A stretch of 13,467 nt of DNA. It comes from Prevotellaceae bacterium. GTDB taxonomy: Bacteria > Bacteroidota > Bacteroidia > Bacteroidales > UBA932. The translations under genes were made by a program, and so were the position numbers. Where the stretch lies: assembly GCA_031284065.1 (NCBI GenBank), contig JAITAP010000183.1, positions 1 to 13,467 of the forward strand, in the 5' to 3' direction. The stretch's first letter is position 1. Every line of letters starts with the position of its first letter. Below, piece after piece: positions 1-5,521 of this stretch. The notes under the pieces were generated by a model. It did not search any database. It had not been told where the DNA came from and saw nothing but the letters and a program-made list of their open reading frames with translations.

Positions 1-287
1 TCTTCGGGCGTTTTTAGCAGAATGTCCATAGGCACTACGTACTTTTTCATAACTTCAATTTCGGCTTTCGAAGTCATCCTGATTCGCTCAAAAATATCCT
101 TTCCCTCAAAAGATTTTGAGATGATGATGAGGTCAATATCGCTGTCCTCGTGCGTATTCCCGTTGAGGAACGAGCCGAATAGCGCGATATGGCTATCGTC
201 CAGGCCATGCTTCACCAGCGTTTGGTGCATGTAGGCAATCACGCTGTCCACCGTTGCCCTGTCCAAGTTTACTGAATCTTTAACCAT
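1..287 (-). CDS. MNT-domain nucleotidyltransferase (antitoxin), copy 1, 3' end outside window
   Basis: Minimal nucleotidyltransferase of the HEPN/MNT toxin-antitoxin type. In characterised pairs the MNT protein adds AMP to the partner HEPN toxin and silences it. Ninety-five codons are visible from the ATG at 285-287; the C-terminus runs off the left edge. The GSF-x9-DxD nucleotidyltransferase signature (GSFLNGNTHEDSDIDL) is intact, and a third acidic residue lies in VPMDIL. The gene starts inside the end of the HEPN gene (stop at 269-271), a 19-base overlap that suggests translational coupling. It is nearly identical to the MNT gene at 737-1072: the first 65 or so residues differ at only about four positions, and the differences cluster after the FER motif. 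The family call is firm; the antitoxin role is inferred from the pairing. Confidence 0.88.
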   Translation of the reverse strand, partial: MVKDSVNLDRATVDSVIAYMHQTLVKHGLDDSHIALFGSFLNGNTHEDSDIDLIIISKSFEGKDIFERIRMTSKAEIEVMKKYVVPMDILLKTPE

Positions 288-712
288 TGCTGTACTGCTT
301 TAGCTTGTTGATAAATATGGTTAGCTTGCTCCTTTGTGTAGAGAGCTATCATTTTGCGCAAATCTTCCGGGTAGCGAGTTACTATGGCCAACTTGTTGAT
401 GTCCACTAAAAATTCTTTCTTATCCTCCGGCAAATTTAAGTCAATTTTTTCTACAAAATACATCAAATTATGCATCTTTGACGGAAATTGATTTGTTTGC
501 TTTATGTACAACCCTTTCAGCGCCTTTTCCAAGCTGAGGTGGCACATAAAAACGCAGTAGATGTTTCTCCCTGTTGTCAGCATGGAGTCAGCCACCTCCA
601 AGTCGTAGTCGGACTGGAGAAGCCACTCCTCGTAATTCAGCTTTTTTTTGCTGCCGCCAGCATCGCCCCCCTCAGAGGTGGAGTAGTCAAGGTTTGAAGA
701 TTCCGAACACAT
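269..712 (-). CDS. HEPN-domain protein (probable toxin of HEPN/MNT pair)
   Basis: A 147-residue HEPN protein of the nucleotidyltransferase-associated kind (COG2250-like). Visible hallmarks are W30 and the following SDYDLEVADSML helix, the CHLSLEKALKGLY helix around residues 57-69, the RYPEDLR motif at 113-119, and the C-terminal YTKEQANHIYQQAK helix. The downstream MNT gene overlaps by 19 bases, the classic toxin-antitoxin layout. HEPN toxins of HepT type are RNases with an RX4HXY motif. Here the nearest match has Lys127 in place of Arg (K-EQAN-H132-I-Y134), so RNase activity is uncertain and the match may be accidental in this subfamily. The first 24 or so residues are a Ser/Gly/Lys-rich extension before the HEPN fold, encoded by a near-palindrome at 666-682. 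No internal ATG offers a shorter start. The start lies 24 bases downstream of the previous MNT gene's stop, so the genes are probably one transcript. Confidence 0.85.
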   Translation of the reverse strand: MCSESSNLDYSTSEGGDAGGSKKKLNYEEWLLQSDYDLEVADSMLTTGRNIYCVFMCHLSLEKALKGLYIKQTNQFPSKMHNLMYFVEKIDLNLPEDKKEFLVDINKLAIVTRYPEDLRKMIALYTKEQANHIYQQAKAVQQWLKIQ

Positions 713-736
713 AATTTATATCGTATTTATTTTTTA

Positions 737-1072
737 TTAAATAATAATTTTCGCGTTGCAGAATGTGGTAAGCGCCTCCTCGTACTCTTCGGGCGACATG
801 GTCAAAATATCCATAGGCACCCTGTACTTGCGTATAATTTCAATTTCGGCTTTCGAAGTCATCCAAGCTCGCTCAAAAATATCCTTTCCCTCAAAAGATT
901 TTGAGATGATGATGAGGTCAATATCGCTGTCCTCGTGCGTATTTCCGTTGAGGAACGAGCCGAATAGCGCAATATGGCTATCGCCCAGGCCATGCTTCAC
1001 CAGCGTTTGGTGCATGCAGGCAATCACCTTGTCTACGGTTGCCCTGTCCAAGTTTACCGAATCTTTATCCAT
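737..1072 (-). CDS. MNT-domain nucleotidyltransferase (antitoxin), copy 2, intact
   Basis: A complete 111-residue minimal nucleotidyltransferase. The active-site signature is G38-S39-F40 followed by D50-x-D52, with D88 in VPMDIL as the likely third metal ligand; length fits the MNT family. Family knowledge predicts AMP transfer to a HEPN partner. Its own upstream HEPN partner survives only as a C-terminal stub (1054-1152), yet the 19-base overlap between that stub's stop and this ATG is kept exactly as in copy 1. The next gene downstream on the same strand is the intact HEPN gene, so this protein could act on that HEPN in trans or be left over from a duplication. The last roughly 15 residues (EEALTTFCNAKIII) cannot be compared with copy 1, which is cut by the window edge. 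Fold assignment is firm; partner choice is unknown. Confidence 0.9.
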   Translation of the reverse strand: MDKDSVNLDRATVDKVIACMHQTLVKHGLGDSHIALFGSFLNGNTHEDSDIDLIIISKSFEGKDIFERAWMTSKAEIEIIRKYRVPMDILTMSPEEYEEALTTFCNAKIII

Positions 1073-1151
1073 TGCTGTACTGTTTTAGCTTGTTGGTAAA
1101 TATGGTTAGCTTGCTCCCTTGCGTAGAGAGCAATCATTTTGCGTAAATCTT
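786..1151. repeat. Direct repeat, copy B (copy A at 1-366)
   Basis: Bases 1-366 and 786-1151 align without any gap at a constant offset of 785. The repeat covers nearly the whole visible MNT gene plus the last 31 codons of HEPN. Most of the repeat is near-identical; divergence is concentrated near the start of copy A, in the C-terminal third of the MNT protein. The right boundary of copy B is sharp at about 1151-1153. Copy A continues into the full HEPN gene, so copy B is the truncated member on that side. Confidence 0.9.
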
Positions 1152-1152
1152 T
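1054..1152 (-). pseudogene. C-terminal remnant of a second HEPN gene
   Basis: Read on the minus strand, this stretch encodes DLRKMIALYAREQANHIY and onward, matching the last 31 residues of the HEPN protein at 269-712 with five substitutions. Homology stops abruptly at about 1151-1153, and a TGA lies in frame just upstream, so the N-terminal three quarters of the gene are gone. An in-frame ATG at the Met of LRKMIAL could still give a 27-residue peptide ending at the TAA of 1054-1056. That peptide would carry an exact R-x4-H-x-Y string (R-EQAN-H-I-Y), where the intact copy has Lys instead of Arg. Most simply it is debris of a tandem duplication. Confidence 0.8.
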
Positions 1153-1199
1153 CCTCGCAGCTCAGCTGTTTTTCCATTGCTTGGCGTGTTTAAGAGGCA

Positions 1200-1231
1200 C
1201 AAAGTTAGTAAATATTCCGTTCACTTGTGAA
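1200..1231 (-). promoter_or_regulatory. Possible promoter and operator for the HEPN/MNT cluster
   Basis: On the minus strand TAACTTTG (1200-1207) matches the Bacteroidota -7 consensus TAnnTTTG. No good TTTG lies at the usual 19-21 base spacing. Just upstream sits a perfect inverted repeat TTCAC-TT-GTGAA (1220-1231), placed where a repressor could block polymerase. Transcription would run leftward through the HEPN stub and both MNT/HEPN genes. Motif presence is directly visible; function is inference. Confidence 0.35.
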
Positions 1232-1389
1232 TTGGCAAAGCTAAGGATGCGTTTTTTTGGCGCATTTGCCCGGCGTACCGGCAAATTCGCTACCTCTGCG
1301 CACACCGGAGCGGCTTGCTGTCTATAGCATTAACCATTTTTGAGACAATACGGCGCAAAGCTGCAAAGTAGAAGTATGAAAATTTATTG

Positions 1390-1397
1390 TATTTTTG
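1390..1397 (+). promoter_or_regulatory. Possible -7 promoter element of the DUF262 operon
   Basis: TATTTTTG matches the Bacteroidota -7 consensus TAnnTTTG and lies 15 bases upstream of the ATG at 1413, which would give a very short leader. No convincing TTTG -33 element is seen at 19-21 bases further upstream. The element overlaps a TTG at 1395 that could formally extend the gene, which argues against that TTG being the real start. Confidence 0.35.
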
Positions 1398-1412
1398 CAA
1401 AAAAACAATGAC

Positions 1413-2780
1413 ATGGAATTTAGCACAAAAAACAACCGTACCGTTTCTCTCAGCCTGCTAAAGAAAGAAACCGTAGAGGGCGGCGACATCCTTTTTGACT
1501 TAATTGATGAAAATCGGAAAACTTGGATTGAACTAAAGCTGCACAACAATGAGTTATCGACAATCCAAAAATCGGAAGAGCTCGTTACGGATGATATTTT
1601 TGATTTTAAGCTGGAGGAAGTACTCTCGCAAATAGTAGAAACTGAAAAATCGGGGACGGACAGCTACAGCGAAAGAAACACGCTGGAGCTTAATCCGTAC
1701 GACCCCGACCAAATTAAAGTGCGGTCGGATAAAATATCCATCACGCTCATTTCCCAGATGATTGACAACGGCGATATTGACTTAAATCCTGACTTTCAGA
1801 GGCATCTGGTTTGGGACCAAATTCAAAAATCACGCCTGATTGAATCTGTTCTGCTACGAATACCTTTGCCAATGTTCTACTTTGCAGAAGACAAAGAGGG
1901 AAAGCTGTCCGTTGTTGACGGGCTGCAACGAATATCGACGATTAAGGATTTTATGGACAATAAATTCCCCTTAAAAAATTTACAGTATCTGGAAGAAAGC
2001 TGCGGGGGTAAGTACTACGCCACCAAAGGGAGCAAGCAAGGCATTGATACAAAGTACTTCCGGTGGTTTAACCTAACAACTTTATCCGCCAATATCATAG
2101 ACCCGAGCTCCCCGTTTAAGGTGAAGTACGATATTTTCAGAAGAATCAATACCGGCGGGAAGCCGCTGAATAATCAGGAAATACGTAACTGCTTAACGGG
2201 GCAGGGGCTAAGAGACGTTCTCAAAAAAATGACGGCCTTAAACGAATTTAAAACGGCAACCGATTGTAGCATTAAGTCAAAACGCATGGAAGACCAGGAG
2301 GTTGCCCTCAGGTTCCTTATGTTTTACGAAATGAAAACCGAGAAAGGAAATATAGCGTCCTATAGCGGCTATATGGATTTTTCTCTGGACGCATTTACGG
2401 AAGCACACATAAAAAGCCGGCCGGCCGACTTTGAGCAAGCCATAAAAAGTTTTTCCAACGCAATGAAAAATGCAGAGTACTTACTCGGCAAGAAACACGC
2501 ATTTAGGAAAATTGCACTTAAGGACATACAGCCTGACGCATATAAACAGCTGATAAACAAAGCGTTGTTTGTATGCGTGTCCATTTTGCTTGCGGATTAT
2601 GACCATGCAAGAATTAAAAAATTGAACGACAAGCAATCTCTGCTTTCCCCTTTGGCTAACGAAGTACAGCACGACAAAGAACTTTTTGCCTACCTGTCCT
2701 ACGGAACAAACGGTAAGGCAAACCTTCTCTATGCCTACGAAACATTGGAGAAGCTGTTTAATTCAACAATAAAATACTAA
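1413..2780 (+). CDS. DUF262 domain protein (GmrS/SspE-like N-terminal fold), first gene of putative defence operon
   Basis: A 455-residue protein. Residues 1 to about 95 are an unassigned N-terminal region. A DUF262 (ParB/sulfiredoxin-like) domain follows, with NPDFQRHLVW at 125-134, the ESVLLRIPLPMFYF segment, DGLQR at 169-173 (the family's usual DGQQR with Leu for the first Gln), and FRRINTGGKPLNNQEIRN around 242-259. DUF262 proteins act in GmrSD, BrxU and SspE phage defence, where this domain binds or hydrolyses nucleotides and senses modified DNA. The HNH-like DUF1524 nuclease usually fused behind it is not recognisable here; residues 260-455 look helical and carry no evident nuclease motif. 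Start: the ATG at 1413 is preferred over an in-frame TTG at 1395 that lies inside a promoter-like element. The ATPase gene follows after only 4 bases. Confidence 0.85.
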   Translation: MEFSTKNNRTVSLSLLKKETVEGGDILFDLIDENRKTWIELKLHNNELSTIQKSEELVTDDIFDFKLEEVLSQIVETEKSGTDSYSERNTLELNPYDPDQIKVRSDKISITLISQMIDNGDIDLNPDFQRHLVWDQIQKSRLIESVLLRIPLPMFYFAEDKEGKLSVVDGLQRISTIKDFMDNKFPLKNLQYLEESCGGKYYATKGSKQGIDTKYFRWFNLTTLSANIIDPSSPFKVKYDIFRRINTGGKPLNNQEIRNCLTGQGLRDVLKKMTALNEFKTATDCSIKSKRMEDQEVALRFLMFYEMKTEKGNIASYSGYMDFSLDAFTEAHIKSRPADFEQAIKSFSNAMKNAEYLLGKKHAFRKIALKDIQPDAYKQLINKALFVCVSILLADYDHARIKKLNDKQSLLSPLANEVQHDKELFAYLSYGTNGKANLLYAYETLEKLFNSTIKY

Positions 2781-2784
2781 AGCA

Positions 2785-3921
2785 ATGAAGCGCATTAGAA
2801 TTGAAAATTTCAAATGTTTTCGCGAGGTAGCTATTCCGCTACGCAAGCTAACGATTTTGGCAGGAGCAAACGGAAACGGGAAAAGCACAGCCATCCAATC
2901 CCTGCTTTTTTTGCGAAAGACCATAGAGCACTGCGCTAAGTGGGAAAACGACCGCTTCAGCTACAGCAAGCCGAACGGGCTGAACGTGGAGCTGAATGGC
3001 TCTTACTGCCTTGACTTAGGAAACAGCGACTACGTGGTACCCGTAGATTCCGATGTTCGCGACGTAATTACGCTGGGATTGCTTGACGAAAACAGTGAAT
3101 TTGCCGTTACCTATAGCACCAATACCGGACAGGAATTGTGGTTAACGCCCAAGAAAATAGCCAACCGCTACAGCAACAATCCGCTATGCCATCAAGAATT
3201 TTACTACCTTAACGCTGAAAGGATAGGGCCGAGAATGTCGCAAAACATAAAATTTTACGACTACCCCAACGTGGGCTTTAAAGGGGAGTACACGGCGCAA
3301 ATCATTTCCAGCCTCAACTGGGACTTCAAAGTAGAGGACGCAAAGGTTAATAGCGAAAATCTGCTGGGCGGCCGCTTTGAGCACCACATTAACGCATGGC
3401 TGGAGTTCGTGCTTCCGGGCGTTTCCATCATGTCGCATTTTGATGATAAAACTCACACGGCGCGCATCGAAGTTCAAAACAGCTACTCCAAAGGCAACGC
3501 CATAGTTTCGACCAACACGGGGTTTGGCATAAGCTACGTTTTGCCCATTATCGTCTCCGGGTTGATTGCCAAAAAGGATAGATTTTTGATTGTTGAAAAT
3601 CCCGAAGCACATTTACACCCCTTTGCCCAGTCAAGAATTGGGCAATTTTTGGCAGTAATAGCCAACGCCGGCGTCAACGTGATTGTGGAAACCCATAGCG
3701 ACCACGTCATTAACGGAATTCAAATTACTGTTGCACAGCAAAAAGTAAAGCCGGAAGACGTTTGCATTAACTTTTTTCAGCAAGATGACGCAAGCGCTCA
3801 GCCAACTGTTACCCCCATTGGAGTAAAGGAAAAAGGAGAGCTGACGGGTTGGCCTAAAGGATTTTTTGACCAAACGCAAATTGACTACTCACACCTGATA
3901 CAGCTTCGACGAAATGTTTAA
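2785..3921 (+). CDS. AAA ATPase with DUF3696-type C-terminus, second gene of putative defence operon
   Basis: A 378-residue ABC/SMC-like AAA ATPase of the RecF/OLD-related group. The N-terminus MKRIRIENFKCFREV is typical of these proteins. Walker A is G27-ANGNGKST (27-35). The Walker B region LIVENPEAHLHP (268-279) has the glutamates E271 and E274 and the D-loop-like HLHP, and the switch motif is VETHSDHV (301-308). The end, GWPKGFFD (355-362), is the mark of the DUF3696 C-terminal domain. In family terms such ATPases drive or sense in multi-gene defence systems together with a separate effector. Spacing is 4 bases from the DUF262 gene, and the next gene starts inside this gene's end, so the three are one operon. 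Family assignment is strong; ligand and trigger are unknown. Confidence 0.9.
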   Translation: MKRIRIENFKCFREVAIPLRKLTILAGANGNGKSTAIQSLLFLRKTIEHCAKWENDRFSYSKPNGLNVELNGSYCLDLGNSDYVVPVDSDVRDVITLGLLDENSEFAVTYSTNTGQELWLTPKKIANRYSNNPLCHQEFYYLNAERIGPRMSQNIKFYDYPNVGFKGEYTAQIISSLNWDFKVEDAKVNSENLLGGRFEHHINAWLEFVLPGVSIMSHFDDKTHTARIEVQNSYSKGNAIVSTNTGFGISYVLPIIVSGLIAKKDRFLIVENPEAHLHPFAQSRIGQFLAVIANAGVNVIVETHSDHVINGIQITVAQQKVKPEDVCINFFQQDDASAQPTVTPIGVKEKGELTGWPKGFFDQTQIDYSHLIQLRRNV

Positions 3922-4726
3922 CTACTACCTGTACCATAGAAGTTACGAAAAAGCAACTGCTAAAGAAATAGAAGGCAGCTTGCAGGATTTAAATGAGATA
4001 GTTGTCTGTGGAAAATGTAAGGGCGACCATTTCCTTAAGCACGATGACTCTATTTGGGCTGTAGAAACGGCTGACGGCCTCTTTAGCGAGGTGGTATTTT
4101 CAAAAATAGAAGACGAACAGCTTCGCCAGACTGTAATTCCCAAGCTGCTGAACGCTATTGAGTCTATTGAAAATGAAATACTATCCTTTGACGACTTCGA
4201 TAATTTATACAAAACATACAACGCCTTTTACGGGATTAATTTTGATTCGAGCTTAGATGCACAGCGATGCCTTCGCAGCAAAGAAAGCTATGACACATTT
4301 CGCAGCAAGTACTTATGGGATATTACCCCGGCTTCCTTTTGGGAGCGAAGAGAGCAACTTTTCTCAAAAATCATCCTTTGCCCCTGCGTTGAAGCGCAAA
4401 TTAAAGCAATAGGCGGCGCTTACATAAATCAAATAGCGGCAAGGTTGAGAGAGTTAGACAGGTACGCTGTTCAGCGCTGGAAAAGCGGGGATTTTAGCTA
4501 CCACGATGCTAAGAGAAATACGGCCCTGAATATTTCGTCCGAATCTAAAGCAACAATGTCTCACGATAAATACCGTGCTCAAAGAACATTTTCCCTGCCT
4601 GACGGAAGAAAGGAATGTTTTGAGCTGCACATAAAAACGGGAGATTTACGGTTTCATTTTTTTCCCAAAGACGGAAAAATTTACATTGGCTACATTGGGA
4701 AGCACCTTGAAACGGTTCAGTTTTAG
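3914..4726 (+). CDS. Unrecognised protein, third gene of putative defence operon (candidate effector)
   Basis: A 270-residue protein I do not recognise. Its ATG overlaps the ATPase stop by 8 bases (ATGTTTAA), implying translational coupling and obligate co-function. The N-terminal half (about 1-130) includes EIVVCGKCKGDHF with a CxxC pair and WAVETADG. The middle is helical and rich in Arg/Glu (INQIAARLRELDRYAVQRW). The last 45 or so residues look like a compact beta-rich domain: RTFSLPDGRKECFELHIKTG, then RFHFFP and IYIGYIGKHL, with conserved-looking His and aromatic residues. No PD-(D/E)xK, HNH or PIN signature stands out, and there is no signal peptide or membrane segment. Since the DUF262 partner lacks the usual nuclease domain, this gene is the natural candidate for effector or specificity factor. 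That role is inference. Confidence 0.75.
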   Translation: MFNYYLYHRSYEKATAKEIEGSLQDLNEIVVCGKCKGDHFLKHDDSIWAVETADGLFSEVVFSKIEDEQLRQTVIPKLLNAIESIENEILSFDDFDNLYKTYNAFYGINFDSSLDAQRCLRSKESYDTFRSKYLWDITPASFWERREQLFSKIILCPCVEAQIKAIGGAYINQIAARLRELDRYAVQRWKSGDFSYHDAKRNTALNISSESKATMSHDKYRAQRTFSLPDGRKECFELHIKTGDLRFHFFPKDGKIYIGYIGKHLETVQF

Positions 4727-4772
4727 GTTGTCCTGAAAGTTTCGGGCAGGGCGCGTCATTTAATTCAAGCAA

Positions 4773-4811
4773 AACAGCCGTAGAATTTAAGGGCACGCTG
4801 CGGCGGCTGTT
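4773..4811. terminator. Possible bidirectional terminator between convergent genes
   Basis: An inverted repeat AACAGCCG (4773-4780) and CGGCTGTT (4804-4811) with a 23-base loop lies in the 90-base gap between the convergent genes ending at 4726 and 4817. It has A's on its left and a short T-rich stretch (CACTTTTAC) on its right, so it could serve both strands. The large loop makes it a weak call. Confidence 0.4.
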
Positions 4812-4816
4812 CACTT

Positions 4817-5359
4817 TTACAGCGACATCACAAATTTTACCAGCTTTGCCAGCGGATGGCTCGTGGCGGCTACCAGCAGATTTTCCATGTGGTAGAGCGT
4901 TGTGTCTTCCTCCAGTATGGCCTTGTAGCTGCCGCGGTAGATGGTCAGGTTGTTGGAGCACGCAATGTACGAAAATCCCAAGTAGGGAAAATTGAAAGGG
5001 TCATACTCATTATGGCTACCGTAGGAGAAATGCTCCAAAAACGCCTCCAAGTCGTTGGCGGCAACAATGGCGTCGTAGTCGCTGTTGAACTTTTTGCACA
5101 GCTTCGGCAGCCTGTCTTCGCCAATAAGCGTACAAAATTCAAAGAAGAAATCTTTGAAGCTCGGCAAAAGCACGTCCGGCTTTAGGGTGTAAAGCGTTAC
5201 CTCTTTCTTTTCCTCCGTAGCTTTTTCCTCGCGGTAGAAATCTAAAAAACCGCTTGACGAGTACTCCAAAAATTTTTTCTTATTTTCTTCTCTTGAGCTC
5301 CATCCGTCATCATTAAAGTAAAATCGAACGGGGATAGCCCCAAAAATTCCTGTTCCCAT
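4817..5359 (-). CDS. Hypothetical protein
   Basis: A 180-residue soluble protein without a signal peptide, membrane segment or motif I can assign. It is acidic/lysine-rich in the first third (SSREENKKKF, YREEKATEEKKEV) and aromatic-rich afterwards (FKDFFFEFCTLIGEDRLPKL, NEYDPFNFPYLGFSYIACSN). It ends in PLAKLVKFVMSL. Size, acidity and aromatic content are reminiscent of small immunity or SUKH-like proteins, but I see no diagnostic motif, so no function is given. It is convergent with the DUF262 operon and isolated from the glycosyltransferase gene behind it by 162 bases of AT-rich and hairpin sequence. Base composition matches the accessory side of the window. That this is a real gene is likely: it is a long open frame with natural codon use ending close to a possible terminator. 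Confidence 0.65.
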   Translation of the reverse strand: MGTGIFGAIPVRFYFNDDGWSSREENKKKFLEYSSSGFLDFYREEKATEEKKEVTLYTLKPDVLLPSFKDFFFEFCTLIGEDRLPKLCKKFNSDYDAIVAANDLEAFLEHFSYGSHNEYDPFNFPYLGFSYIACSNNLTIYRGSYKAILEEDTTLYHMENLLVAATSHPLAKLVKFVMSL

Positions 5360-5422
5360 AGCTATAAAATTTAATATAAATGATTACAATTATGATTTTC
5401 AATTAATTTTCCACTGAGTTGT

Positions 5423-5482
5423 CCATCCCTAATGGGATGGAGTAAACGTCGCCGATGCCCCGCCGTCCCTACGGGACGGCGG
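5423..5482. repeat. Two tandem palindromic hairpins with a TCCC-N-GGGA core
   Basis: Two perfect hairpins stand next to each other in the gap between the hypothetical and glycosyltransferase genes: CCATCCC-TAAT-GGGATGG (5423-5440, 7-base arms) and CCGCCGTCCC-TAC-GGGACGGCGG (5460-5482, 10-base arms). Each is followed by a similar tail (AGTAAACGTC and AAACGCCA). A third relative lies at 12236-12252. They look like REP-type intergenic repeats and could also end transcription of the glycosyltransferase gene. Confidence 0.75.
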
Positions 5483-5521
5483 AAACGCCAATTGTAATTA
5501 TTAATTAGGCCCTATATAACT

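Noticed and set aside
756..1088. Plus-strand frames at 22-234 and 756-1088 that are similar to each other
   Set aside because: They are similar only because both are antisense to the two duplicated MNT genes.
5423..5482. A CRISPR array
   Set aside because: Only two palindromic units with differing arms and no regular spacers; better explained as REP-like hairpins.
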